Origin: Sporocytophaga sp.
GTDB lineage: Bacteria > Bacteroidota > Bacteroidia > Cytophagales > Cytophagaceae
NCBI RefSeq assembly: GCF_017745095.1
Contig: NZ_JAGHZZ010000018.1
Span: 62,001 to 126,000, forward strand
Direction of reading: 5' to 3'
Length of the DNA: 64,000 bases
Part shown: positions 33,806 to 41,918 of the stretch, one piece after another
How the letters are laid out: the number at the start of each line of letters is the position of its first letter
Numbering within the stretch: the first letter of the stretch is position 1
The notes under the pieces: model-generated
What the model saw: only the letters and a program-made list of their open reading frames with translations
What the model was told of the DNA's origin: nothing
Database searches by the model: none
Translations under genes and position numbers: made by a program

Positions 33806-34711
33806 TTACTTCATTTTATTCCTTTTAATAAGATAATTTAGTAAGATCTGATCAAAGCCATTATTAATATCAGCTTTTATAAAATCAATTTTATACTGTC
33901 CTGCTTTTAGTTTTATATCTTCGAAATATTGTTTAGTAGCAGAAAGGTAAGCATCCTTAACTTGTGACGGATTGATTTTTACCTTTTGTCCTTTTTCAAT
34001 ATCAATAAACTCATACGGCCTCTCTTCAAAGTTAAATTCTTCTTCTGTTTTTGAATCAATTACATGGAAAAGTAAAACCTCGTGATTATTGTGCTTTAAA
34101 TGTTGTAGAGCAGGGAAGATACTATCTTTATCTCCTCTGTTTTCTAACATATCACTGAATATTATTACCAAAGATCTTTTGTTAATTTTATCCGCTATCT
34201 GATGTATTACATTAGCCACTCCTGATTTTTTTTCACTATGATTTTCTTTCAGCAGGTTTTCCAATTGAAGGAAAATGGTATGAAGGTGGCTTGGGGTTGA
34301 TTTTATTGGAGTAAGAATTTCTATGTCTTCAGAAAAGGTACAAAGGCCTACCGCGTCTCTTTGATTCTGGAGTAAATAAGCTAGGCAGGCTGCAGCCATC
34401 GTACTAAAAGTAATTTTACCTAAGTTTTTTTCTGGATAAAACATTGAGGAAGAGGTGTCAATCAATAGAAGACATCTTAAATTGGTCTCTTCTTCATATC
34501 TTTTAGTATATAAACGGTCGGTTTTACCATAGACTTTCCAATCGATATGTCGGGTACTTTCTCCAGTATTATATAATCTATGTTCGGCGAACTCAACTGA
34601 AAAACCGTGATAAGGAGATTTGTGTAAACCAGTAATAAAGCCCTCAACCATCTGTTTGGCAAGGAACTCTATATTCCCGAATTGTCTTATCGCATTTAAA
34701 TCTAAATTCAT
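33806..34711 (-). CDS. DUF58 domain protein with VWA-like fold
   Basis: 301 residues, soluble. The family start GLHKSPYHGFSVEFAEHRLYNTGESTRHIDWKVYGKTDRLYTKRYEEETN lies near residues 28-78, followed by a metal-binding MIDAS-like LLIDTSSSMFYP. DUF58 proteins usually sit in gene groups with a MoxR AAA ATPase and VWA membrane proteins (the Bat locus), acting in envelope stress or metalloenzyme assembly; here no moxR is adjacent. It follows the RlpA gene by 3 bases and is likely co-transcribed with it. The function is unproven. Confidence 0.9.
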   Translation of the reverse strand: MNLDLNAIRQFGNIEFLAKQMVEGFITGLHKSPYHGFSVEFAEHRLYNTGESTRHIDWKVYGKTDRLYTKRYEEETNLRCLLLIDTSSSMFYPEKNLGKITFSTMAAACLAYLLQNQRDAVGLCTFSEDIEILTPIKSTPSHLHTIFLQLENLLKENHSEKKSGVANVIHQIADKINKRSLVIIFSDMLENRGDKDSIFPALQHLKHNNHEVLLFHVIDSKTEEEFNFEERPYEFIDIEKGQKVKINPSQVKDAYLSATKQYFEDIKLKAGQYKIDFIKADINNGFDQILLNYLIKRNKMK

Positions 34712-34714
34712 TAA

Positions 34715-35419
34715 TTAATAACTTTTTAAAAATCCGGTGATTCCTTTTTTTTGAAGCAAAGCTATTTCAGCTTCTCCATTCTTTTTTTCATAAGGCCCTA
34801 TAAGTATTCTATTAATAATAGTGTTTTTGACTTTAATAACTTCAATATAAATATTATTTGAATCAATTTTTTTCTGAAGTCTGTTAATTTCTTCTGATAA
34901 AACTTCGGAATCTTTAAATGCACCTGTTTGAATATAATATCCCTTCAATTTAGTTTCATTGAAGTTGAAATCGTATGTTCCTGGTGATGAAGGAATTGTT
35001 TTTGCAGTTTTATCTGGATCAGGTGTTTCAGCTAAAGAAGTTGTATCTTGAATAATTGAACTCTCATTCAATATCTCAATTTTTACTTTAGTTATACCTT
35101 TTTTGACAAAATTCAGTTCTTTAGCAGCACAATAAGAAAGATCAATTATTTTCCCCTTGCCATAAGGGCCTCTGTCATTGATGGTGACAATTACAGAACT
35201 ATCGTTAGACAAGTTTGTTACTTTGACTTGAGTGTCAAAAGGGAGAGTTCTATGAGCAGCAGTAAATTTATGTTTGTTGTATTTATCTCCCGAAGCTGTT
35301 CTTCGCCCATGAAATTTGTCAGCATAATAGCTGGCCAATCCTTCTTCCGAAGAAGTAGTTTGGGCAAACACTACTACTTTCCAAGTGAAAAACAGAAAAA
35401 AGAAGATTCGTTTTTTCAT
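34715..35419 (-). CDS. rlpA: RlpA-like protein with double-psi beta-barrel and SPOR domain
   Basis: The ORF track begins at 35494, but the ATG at 35419 gives a proper signal peptide (MKKRIFFFLFFTWKVVVFAQ) and 234 residues. The RlpA barrel follows: EGLASYYADKFHGRRTASGDKYNKHKFTAAHRTLPFDTQVKVTNLSNDSSVIVTINDRGPY. The C-terminus (KGYYIQTGAFKDSEVLSEEINRLQKK to the end) is a SPOR domain, which binds denuded septal peptidoglycan. RlpA of Pseudomonas is a lytic transglycosylase; activity in Bacteroidota is inferred. There is no lipobox. The DUF58 gene follows. Confidence 0.9.
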   Translation of the reverse strand: MKKRIFFFLFFTWKVVVFAQTTSSEEGLASYYADKFHGRRTASGDKYNKHKFTAAHRTLPFDTQVKVTNLSNDSSVIVTINDRGPYGKGKIIDLSYCAAKELNFVKKGITKVKIEILNESSIIQDTTSLAETPDPDKTAKTIPSSPGTYDFNFNETKLKGYYIQTGAFKDSEVLSEEINRLQKKIDSNNIYIEVIKVKNTIINRILIGPYEKKNGEAEIALLQKKGITGFLKSY

Positions 35420-35501
35420 ACAGCGGTTATAACGATCTGTTCTGTTAAAAATATACAAAAAAATAATAATGTAATTTTTTTTGTAGAATTTCACTTTTTT
35501 T

Positions 35502-35530
35502 TTTGAAAGAAAAGGAAAGTTTTATATTTT
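35502..35530 (+). promoter_or_regulatory. Promoter for the DUF3276 gene
   Basis: TTTG (35502-35505), 17 bases, TATATTTT (35523-35530), one mismatch from the -7 consensus. It overlaps the TTG used as the start by the ORF track, which argues for the downstream GTG start. Confidence 0.4.
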
Positions 35531-35562
35531 TACTTGTAAGTAAACAAAATTATCCAAGGACT

Positions 35563-35913
35563 GTGGAAGAGAATAAGGATCAAGAAAAAGTAGAAATTTA
35601 CTCTCAGAGAGTAAGAGCAGGGAAAAGAACGTATTTCTTTGACATTAAGTCAACACGTTCAAACGATTATTATCTTACGATCACTGAGAGTAAGAGGAGG
35701 TTTAAAGATGATGGGTATTTTTATGAGAAACATAAAATCTTCCTTTATAAAGAGGATTTTGACAAGTTTCTTGAAGCTTTAAAAGGTACCATTGACCATG
35801 TGAAAACCGAATTAATGCCTGATGTGGATTTCTCAAAATTTGAGGATAATGGAGAGAGAGACAGGGATGAGGAAGGTACTACGCCTTCAAGTGATGAATT
35901 AACTTGGGATTAA
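35563..35913 (+). CDS. DUF3276 / Pur-alpha-like nucleic acid-binding protein
   Basis: 116 residues from the GTG at 35563, with aagga just upstream. The ORF track's TTG (35503) lies in the promoter and adds an unrelated tail. The core EKVEIYSQRVRAGKRTYFFDIKSTRSNDYYLTITESKRRF is the PUR-repeat of DUF3276 proteins, common in Bacteroidota and Spirochaetes and related to eukaryotic Pur-alpha, which bind single-stranded DNA or RNA. A second half-repeat follows (HKIFLYKEDFDKFLEALKGTIDHV) and an acidic tail ends the protein. Its cellular target is unknown. It has its own terminator. Confidence 0.9.
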   Translation: MEENKDQEKVEIYSQRVRAGKRTYFFDIKSTRSNDYYLTITESKRRFKDDGYFYEKHKIFLYKEDFDKFLEALKGTIDHVKTELMPDVDFSKFEDNGERDRDEEGTTPSSDELTWD

Positions 35914-35936
35914 AATAAAGGCTAAAACGATATTTT

Positions 35937-35970
35937 AGCTCCTTAATTATAAATTAAGGAGCTTTTTTTG
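35937..35970 (+). terminator. Terminator after the DUF3276 gene
   Basis: AGCTCCTTAATT-ata-AATTAAGGAGCT is a perfect 12-base-pair stem followed by TTTTTTTG. Confidence 0.92.
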
Positions 35971-36002
35971 TTTTTGGAACCTCCAAAAATGCATTTTGTT
36001 TA

Positions 36003-36010
36003 TATATTTG
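36003..36010 (+). promoter_or_regulatory. TAnnTTTG -7 element for ychF
   Basis: TATATTTG, an exact -7 match 19 bases before the ATG. No -33 TTTG is at the normal spacing. Confidence 0.4.
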
Positions 36011-36029
36011 CAATAAAAATAAATTTAAG

Positions 36030-37130
36030 ATGGGACTTCAGTGTGGTATTGTAGGATTACCCAATGTAGGGAAATCAACTTTGTTCAACGCACTTTCAAA
36101 TGCTAAAGCAGAAGCGGCTAATTATCCTTTTTGCACAATTGAGCCAAATGTTGGGGTGATTACTGTCCCTGACGAACGTTTAATTACGTTGGAACAGCTT
36201 GTAAATCCGGAAAAGGTATTACCAACAGTAATAGAGTTTGTTGATATTGCCGGTTTGGTAAAAGGTGCAAGCAAAGGAGAGGGGTTAGGTAATAAATTTC
36301 TTGCGAATATCAGAGAAGTTGATGCTATTATTCATGTTGTTAGATGTTTTGAAGATGAAAACATTGTTCACGTGGGTGGTAAAGTGGATCCTATTTCTGA
36401 TAAGGAAATTATAGATACAGAACTTCAACTTAAAGATCTTGAGTCTGTAGATAAGAAAATCCTTAAAGTAGAGAAAATGGCTAAAGCTGGTGATGCCAAA
36501 GCTAAAAAGGAACTAGCTATACTAAACCAGTTTAAACAGACTCTGGAGAGTGGGAAAAATGCAAGAAGTCTGCAGTTAAACAGTGAAGATGAGTTGGAAG
36601 CGGTGGCTGATTTACATTTGTTGACAATTAAACCTGTTATTTATGTTGCAAACGTAGATGAGGCATCTGTTATCAAGGGCAATAAATTTGTCGATACATT
36701 AAAAAATGGCGTAGCCGATGAAAATGCTCAGGTAATTATTGTTTGTGCGGCTATTGAATCTCAAATTGCTGAATTACAGGAAGCTGAAGAAAAGCAGATG
36801 TTCCTTCAAGAATATGGCCTTGATGAGTCGGGTTTGAATAAACTAATTAAAGCATCTTATAAATTACTCGATTTAATTACTTATTTTACAGCTGGTGTAA
36901 AAGAAGTGAGAGCTTGGACGATAAAGAGTGGTTGGAAAGCTCCTCAGGCAGCTGGTGTGATCCATTCTGATTTTGAAAAAGGATTTATTAAAGCTGAAGT
37001 AATTAAAATGTCTGATTACGAGAAGTTTAAAACAGAGTTGGCGTGTAAAGAAGCCGGTAAAATTTCAATTGAAGGAAAAGAATATGTAGTCGAAGACGGT
37101 GATATTATGCACTTCCGATTTAATGTTTAA
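36030..37130 (+). CDS. ychF: Redox-regulated ATPase YchF (OLA1)
   Basis: 366 residues, normal length. An Obg-family P-loop protein that prefers ATP. G1 is GLPNVGKSTLFNAL; the effector stretch is NYPFCTIEPNVGVI; G3 is VDIAGLVKGASKGEGLGNKFL; G4 is NVDE in place of the GTPase NKxD, consistent with ATP use. A coiled-coil region follows and a TGS domain ends the protein (TYFTAGVKEVRAWTIKSGWKAPQAAGVIHSDFEKGFIKAEV). It binds ribosomes in other bacteria. A -7 box TATATTTG is at 36003-36010. The Cas6 gene lies 80 bases downstream with no terminator between them. Confidence 0.97.
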   Translation: MGLQCGIVGLPNVGKSTLFNALSNAKAEAANYPFCTIEPNVGVITVPDERLITLEQLVNPEKVLPTVIEFVDIAGLVKGASKGEGLGNKFLANIREVDAIIHVVRCFEDENIVHVGGKVDPISDKEIIDTELQLKDLESVDKKILKVEKMAKAGDAKAKKELAILNQFKQTLESGKNARSLQLNSEDELEAVADLHLLTIKPVIYVANVDEASVIKGNKFVDTLKNGVADENAQVIIVCAAIESQIAELQEAEEKQMFLQEYGLDESGLNKLIKASYKLLDLITYFTAGVKEVRAWTIKSGWKAPQAAGVIHSDFEKGFIKAEVIKMSDYEKFKTELACKEAGKISIEGKEYVVEDGDIMHFRFNV

Positions 37131-37210
37131 AACAATTTTCCTTAACTTAGTGTTGTATCCAGGTAAAATAAAAAGTTTTTTATTAAACGATTTTTTAAAA
37201 TTATTAAGAT

Positions 37211-38008
37211 TTGAGAGTAAGAATAGTTTTCGGCTTAACAAACAAAGGGGCTTCGGTACCCTTTCACCATCAGTTTTTACTATCCGGGTTAGTAAATTCT
37301 GTTATGGACAGACACAGGATTGAGTTTCCTGATTTCGACTTATATAATTTCTCGGGTTTAAAAGGACAAACTAAAGTTGGTAAAGAAGGCTTGCATTTCT
37401 ATTCTAACAAAGTGACTCTTGTCTTTTCAAGTCCAAATGAAAAATATATAGATGTTTTCGTCAAGGCATTATTTAAAATGCCTCAGGTTGAAATCGGTAA
37501 GTTATTACTCGTTCCTCTCACCGTAGAAAGAGAAGCTGAACCTCAGCTTGCGAATGAGGTGAAGTTTATCTGTATTTCTCCATTGGTAATTATCAATCCG
37601 GAGGAAAAAGGTAGTGATCCTAAGAAGTTCATTAGTCCTTCTACAGATATGTTTTCAGATATGCTTTATGAAAGTACGATGAGTAGAATGGAAAAATCTA
37701 AAAGATTTACTCCTGAGGAAATTGCGTCTTTCTATAAATTCCAGATTGTTCCAGATAAAGACTATCTGACAAAGATAAGAGAGGAAGAAAAGAAATTTGC
37801 ACGTATTTTCCCTGTTTTTCATAAAGCTGAAAAATACGAGGTAAGAGGATATACGTTCCCTTTTACACTATATGCAGATCCTAAAGTACAGCAGTTTGTT
37901 TTTGATTGCGGCTTAGGATTTTATGCCTTTAAGGGCTTTGGTATGCTGGATATTGCTAATGCAGATCCGAACCAAAGAACTACTCCCTTCAATGTTAGTA
38001 ATGATTAG
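37211..38008 (+). CDS. cas6: CRISPR-associated endoribonuclease Cas6, stand-alone
   Basis: 265 residues from TTG at 37211; an in-frame TAA six bases earlier rules out a longer form. The chain fits Cas6: N-terminal first strand MRVRIVFGL, a VPFHHQFLLSGLVNSVMDRHR helix with His35 as candidate catalytic base, a YNFSGL segment in the usual FTFS place, the middle ISPLVI strand, and the C-terminal glycine-rich GLGFYAFKGFGMLDI loop (residues 234-248). Cas6 cuts pre-crRNA within repeats. No other cas gene or repeat array is in the window. The gene probably shares a transcript with ychF and ends at a hairpin. Confidence 0.85.
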   Translation: MRVRIVFGLTNKGASVPFHHQFLLSGLVNSVMDRHRIEFPDFDLYNFSGLKGQTKVGKEGLHFYSNKVTLVFSSPNEKYIDVFVKALFKMPQVEIGKLLLVPLTVEREAEPQLANEVKFICISPLVIINPEEKGSDPKKFISPSTDMFSDMLYESTMSRMEKSKRFTPEEIASFYKFQIVPDKDYLTKIREEEKKFARIFPVFHKAEKYEVRGYTFPFTLYADPKVQQFVFDCGLGFYAFKGFGMLDIANADPNQRTTPFNVSND

Positions 38009-38050
38009 TAATATAAACGGGAGAAGATTAATTTCTTCCGTTTATATTAA
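38009..38050. terminator. Bidirectional terminator between cas6 and the plug gene
   Basis: AATATAAACGGGAGAA / TTCTTCCGTTTATATT, a stem of about 16-18 base pairs with one G-T pair and loop gattaat. It overlaps the last codons of the minus-strand gene. Confidence 0.8.
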
Positions 38051-39341
38051 TAGATTTGTAGCCTACCACAATATCTGATCTCGCTCCTGGTGGTCTGTAA
38101 TAGACTATAAAATCGTATAAGTTCTGAGTAGCGAAATGAGATCCTTCAAAAAAAACTTCATCGCTGATTTTGCTTCCTTGTGGGACAAAAGCGTATCTGT
38201 AATTGTAATAGCCTTGTTTTAATAAGGTTTTCAATTGATATGTGTTTGTTTCACTGTTAAATAATAATTCCGAACCAGGCCCTAACTCATAATTATTGAA
38301 TGATCCTACCACAAAAACTTTACCTGGCATGGGTTCCTTCGTGTCCAGTGAGAAATTTGTGAATATATAATCAGGTTCCACTTCTTTTGTCTTGGTTTCG
38401 TAAAGCTCCACAACGAAACGTCCATCTATATCAGGATAAAGTGCGTAGGCTTGATTATTAGTGCTCAAATCTCTCTTTAAAAAAGCTTCTGCAAAATCGG
38501 GTTGGATGAATATCTTATCTACATTAATATCATTAAACTTGACACTCCTTGTACTAAAAGTCCTGAATTCATTTCCACCAGGAAAGTTATTTTCAAGGTT
38601 AAAGAAATTATAATCCAGTTTATGGATATCCTCCTGTACATATAAAGGTTGTAAATTGTCTATAACTTTGTCCCATCTGTTGTTTTGGCGAATAACTACC
38701 TTTACAGAACCTCGGGGATTTATAATTTCCATATTCGGATACAGTATACTAAAATCCAATTGTTGATGGGTGAAGCGTTGGTTTATTCCAGTAGAAGGTT
38801 TTTGCTCTGCTAATATTGTTACTTTGCTATCAAAAACAATAAACCTCTTGGTTAAAATAAAATCTGATTCATCTCCGCTTCTATATATTACCGCAAGGTA
38901 ATTGCCTGTGACTTTTACCTTAGGTAAAGTTATTTTATAATGAGTATAAGGAATTCGTGTTCCTATAGACGACTTTCTGTCCTCTATAAAATTTTCATTG
39001 TAGCCATCAAGATATTGAACTGTACTAAGGCTTGAGATTGTCCAATCGGCATTGCAGTGAATGATTTTCAGGTATAAGCTTGATGTGTTTTCTCCTAACT
39101 CGTCAAATTCCAAAATCATTGGCACATTCTGAATTAACGGTACAATGGGAGTGTTCAATTCATCATTGGTTCCTGAATTAGCAGGATATAGCAATACCGT
39201 TTTAAAGGTTTCTTCGTATACAAAGTCTCTGGTAAGTAGAGTCTTGTCCTGCGATTTTAAATTACTGCTAAAAGTTAATTGAATAATGCTCGAAATAAAT
39301 AGGAGACAAGAAAGTCTCCTTAAAAATTTAGATTTTGTCAT
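38028..39341 (-). CDS. Type IX secretion system plug-domain protein (DUF5103)
   Basis: The ORF track starts at 39464 inside the preceding ABC-F gene; the ATG at 39341 follows the ABC-F stop by one base and gives a signal peptide (MTKSKFLRRLSCLLFISSIIQLTFSS) and 437 residues. The DUF5103 pattern is clear: YEETFKTVLLYP near the start, LYLKIIHCNADWTISSLSTVQYLDGYNENFIEDRKSSIGTRIPYTHYKI, and later VVIRQNNRWDKVI. This family (PF17116) plugs the lateral opening of the SprA translocon of the type IX system, which fits the T9SS-sorted adhesin elsewhere in the window. It lies in an operon with an ABC-F ATPase, an unrelated translation factor. Confidence 0.85.
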   Translation of the reverse strand: MTKSKFLRRLSCLLFISSIIQLTFSSNLKSQDKTLLTRDFVYEETFKTVLLYPANSGTNDELNTPIVPLIQNVPMILEFDELGENTSSLYLKIIHCNADWTISSLSTVQYLDGYNENFIEDRKSSIGTRIPYTHYKITLPKVKVTGNYLAVIYRSGDESDFILTKRFIVFDSKVTILAEQKPSTGINQRFTHQQLDFSILYPNMEIINPRGSVKVVIRQNNRWDKVIDNLQPLYVQEDIHKLDYNFFNLENNFPGGNEFRTFSTRSVKFNDINVDKIFIQPDFAEAFLKRDLSTNNQAYALYPDIDGRFVVELYETKTKEVEPDYIFTNFSLDTKEPMPGKVFVVGSFNNYELGPGSELLFNSETNTYQLKTLLKQGYYNYRYAFVPQGSKISDEVFFEGSHFATQNLYDFIVYYRPPGARSDIVVGYKSININGRN

Positions 39342-39342
39342 T

Positions 39343-41271
39343 TTATTTTTTGTCTTCAAGCTCTTGGATTTTTTCTGCATATTCATCCCATTTCTGTTGC
39401 TCTTCTTCGAGTTGCTGACGAAGCTGTTCATATTTAGAGTTGGTATCTGCAAGTTTTTGGACATTACTATAAACGTCCGGCTTAGCCAATTCTTCTTCTA
39501 CCTTTACTTTTTTATTTTCAAGCTCAGTAATTCTAGCTTCAATTTTATCAAGCTGATTTTGCAGACTCTTTAGTTCTTTTTGAATGTCCTTTCCTGGTTC
39601 AATGTTATTTTTAACTGGATTTTCTTCCGACTTCTTAGTAACAGAAGGCCTTGCAGGAGCAGTTGCCGGATTTTTAATCCTTTGTTCCTGCCAGTAGCAG
39701 TATTCTTCGTAGGTTCCAGGATACTCTTTTATTTCATTGTCTTCTATAAACCAAATTTTATTAGCTACCTGAGACACAAAATGTCTGTCGTGTGAAATTA
39801 CAATATAGGTTCCTTCATACTGCTGCAGAGCCTGTATCAGAATATTCACAGAGACAATATCCAAGTGGTTGGTTGGCTCATCAAGTAAAAGAAAATTGGC
39901 TTCTGAAATCAGTGTTTTGGCAAGTGCTACTCTTGATTTTTCGCCTCCAGATAATACTTTAATTTTTTTGAAAACATCATCATTGGAGAAGAGAAAACAA
40001 CCCAGTACTGTACGAAGCTCTAACTCTGATTTGTCACTGCCAGCTTCTTTAAGCTCATCCAGCATAGAGTTGTTAACGTTTAGGGATTCAAGCTGGTGCT
40101 GTGCAAAAAATCCTTGAAGAACATTGTGTCCTTCTGTTCTTTCTCCTTCAATATTTTCAGTACCTGCTATAATTCTTAAAAGAGTAGATTTTCCTTTACC
40201 ATTTGCACCGATCAAGGCTATTTTATCTCCTCTTTCAATGATTGCATGTGTATTCTTCAAAATATTAAGGTCTCCATAAGACTTTGAAATATTTTTTAAA
40301 GAGAGAATTGTTCTTCCCGGATTTTTGCTGAATTTAAATCTGAAATTTACTCTTGCATTTTCTTCCACGACATCCTCAATCAAATCCATTCGCTCCAGGG
40401 ATTTAACACGAGATTGCACTTGTCGTGCTTTGGAAGCTTTTGCTTTGAATCGATCTATAAAGCGCTCAGTCTGGCGGATTTTGGATTGCTGATTTTCAAA
40501 TGCACCCTTCTGAATCTCGGCCCTTAGTGCCTTTTCTTCTAGGTAGAATTGATAGTTGCCAGCATAAATATGAAGATTTTGCTGAGTTACTTCTACAACT
40601 GTTTTTACAGTATTATCCAGGAAGTATCTATCGTGAGATACCACAATGATAGCCCCTTCATAGCTTTCAAGATATTTCTCTATCCATTGGATGGAAGGAA
40701 GATCAAGGTGGTTGGTAGGCTCATCAAGAAGAAGGAGTGATGGTTTTGCCAAAAGGAGTTTAGCAAGCATAACCCGCATTCTCCAGCCTCCGGAAAATGT
40801 TTTTAAAGGTTTCTCTAAATCTTTGGTAGAAAAGCCCAGCCCCTCTAATATTTCTTCTGCTTTGGATTGAATTGAATAACCATCCAATGCTTCAAATCTT
40901 TCCTGAAGTTTCGTTAGTTTGTCAACTAGAGAGTCCTTATAATCGGTCTCCATTTCTTTTAGAACTTCATCAATTTTCTTTTGAAGGGCCATAGCTTCTT
41001 CAAAAGCCTGCATAGCTACGTGTAATATGCTTTCCTGAGAATCATAGGAGAGAAGATCCTGATTAAGAAAACCAATAGTACATTCTCCACTCCTGGAAAT
41101 ATCTCCTTTGTCGGGCTTATACTCTCCTGTAATAAGGCGAAGCAATGTTGATTTGCCTGTACCATTGGCACCTATTAGTCCAATTCTGTCTTTAGGCTTT
41201 ATATGTAAGGAAACATCTTCGTAAAGTGGACGACTACCAAAATAGAAAGACAGATTGTTTATTGAGAGCAT
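39343..41271 (-). CDS. ABC-F family ATPase (ribosome-associated)
   Basis: 642 residues with two ABC domains and no membrane part. Domain 1: Walker A GANGTGKSTLLRL, signature TFSGGWRMRVMLA, Walker B LLLLDEPTNHLD. Domain 2: Walker A GANGKGKSTLLRI, signature LSGGEKSRVALA, Walker B FLLLDEPTNHLD. The linker (FIDRFKAKASKARQVQSRVKSLERMD) is the P-site tRNA-interaction motif of ABC-F factors. A C-terminal coiled coil (KELKSLQNQLDKIEARITELENKKVKVEEELAK) is of the Uup/YdiF type. Such proteins act on stalled or starting ribosomes. Minus-strand -7 box TAAATTTG lies at 41297-41304. Confidence 0.95.
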   Translation of the reverse strand: MLSINNLSFYFGSRPLYEDVSLHIKPKDRIGLIGANGTGKSTLLRLITGEYKPDKGDISRSGECTIGFLNQDLLSYDSQESILHVAMQAFEEAMALQKKIDEVLKEMETDYKDSLVDKLTKLQERFEALDGYSIQSKAEEILEGLGFSTKDLEKPLKTFSGGWRMRVMLAKLLLAKPSLLLLDEPTNHLDLPSIQWIEKYLESYEGAIIVVSHDRYFLDNTVKTVVEVTQQNLHIYAGNYQFYLEEKALRAEIQKGAFENQQSKIRQTERFIDRFKAKASKARQVQSRVKSLERMDLIEDVVEENARVNFRFKFSKNPGRTILSLKNISKSYGDLNILKNTHAIIERGDKIALIGANGKGKSTLLRIIAGTENIEGERTEGHNVLQGFFAQHQLESLNVNNSMLDELKEAGSDKSELELRTVLGCFLFSNDDVFKKIKVLSGGEKSRVALAKTLISEANFLLLDEPTNHLDIVSVNILIQALQQYEGTYIVISHDRHFVSQVANKIWFIEDNEIKEYPGTYEEYCYWQEQRIKNPATAPARPSVTKKSEENPVKNNIEPGKDIQKELKSLQNQLDKIEARITELENKKVKVEEELAKPDVYSNVQKLADTNSKYEQLRQQLEEEQQKWDEYAEKIQELEDKK

Positions 41272-41296
41272 AATTTTAAAATAATAGAATAAAAGG

Positions 41297-41304
41297 CAAA
41301 TTTA
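41297..41304 (-). promoter_or_regulatory. TAnnTTTG -7 element for the ABC-F gene
   Basis: Reads TAAATTTG on the minus strand, 26 bases before the ATG. A -33 box at the usual distance was not found. Confidence 0.35.
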
Positions 41305-41377
41305 ACCAAATAAGAGGAGGATGGAAAGTTTTATCAAATAATGAAGGTCTGGGAGTAAAAGTTCAATGCTATTTAGT

Positions 41378-41385
41378 TAATTTTG
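41378..41385 (+). promoter_or_regulatory. TAnnTTTG -7 element for the dCMP deaminase-family gene
   Basis: TAATTTTG lies 17 bases before the ATG; no clear -33 box. Confidence 0.35.
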
Positions 41386-41401
41386 CATTAAAAATACTCC
41401 T

Positions 41402-41896
41402 ATGGAAAAACCTGCTTTTGATGATATTTACATGGAACTGGCTGTAAATCTTTCCAAAAGATCTCATTGTGTGAAAAGACAAGTAGGAGCTGTCCTGACC
41501 AAAGATACAAGGATTATTTCCATTGGTTATAATGGCCCTCCTGCAGGTACTCATAATTGCGATGAAGAATGGCCAGGAGAGGGGTGCCCCCGGGATTCAA
41601 AAGGAAGTTGTTCACTTGCCTTACATGCGGAGCAAAATGCAATTATTTATGCAATTGATAATGGCGCAATAATTAAGGGATCAACGATTTATGTTACATT
41701 ATCCCCTTGTATTGCCTGTGCTAGAGTTATTTTCAGTCTTGGAATTTCAAAAGTAATTTTCCTTCATTCATATGCTGAATATAAAGGTATTGCAAGTGAC
41801 GAAGGTGTAGACTTTTTGAGGAAATTTGGTGTTGAAGTTGAGAAATACAAGGGTGAGTTACCTCATTTTACCCCTAACGATGTCAGCCGAGGTTAA
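41402..41896 (+). CDS. dCMP deaminase family protein (ComEB-like)
   Basis: 164 residues. The zinc site of cytidine/deoxycytidylate deaminases is complete: LHAEQNAIIYAI (His and catalytic Glu) and SPCIACARVIF (two zinc-binding Cys). The N-terminal RSHCVKRQVGAVLTKDTRIISIGYNGPPAGTHNCDEE matches the family. The likely reaction is dCMP to dUMP for dTTP supply; ComEB homologues without a proven substrate look the same. It is a single-gene unit convergent with murB; an inverted repeat spans both 3' ends. Confidence 0.93.
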   Translation: MEKPAFDDIYMELAVNLSKRSHCVKRQVGAVLTKDTRIISIGYNGPPAGTHNCDEEWPGEGCPRDSKGSCSLALHAEQNAIIYAIDNGAIIKGSTIYVTLSPCIACARVIFSLGISKVIFLHSYAEYKGIASDEGVDFLRKFGVEVEKYKGELPHFTPNDVSRG

Positions 41897-41918
41897 TATT
41901 ATAAAATATTAACCTCGG
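41887..41918. terminator. Inverted repeat shared by the deaminase and murB 3' ends
   Basis: CCGAGGTTAATATT / AATATTAACCTCGG, a perfect 14-base-pair stem with a 4-base loop, overlapping both stop regions. The T tract is short on both sides. Confidence 0.65.

Noticed and set aside
37131-37210. CRISPR repeat near cas6
   Set aside because: The flanks were read for direct repeats of about 30-37 bases; none found.
39342-39464. N-terminal extension of the plug protein in the ORF track
   Set aside because: Lies inside the ABC-F coding region; the ATG after the ABC-F stop gives a signal peptide.
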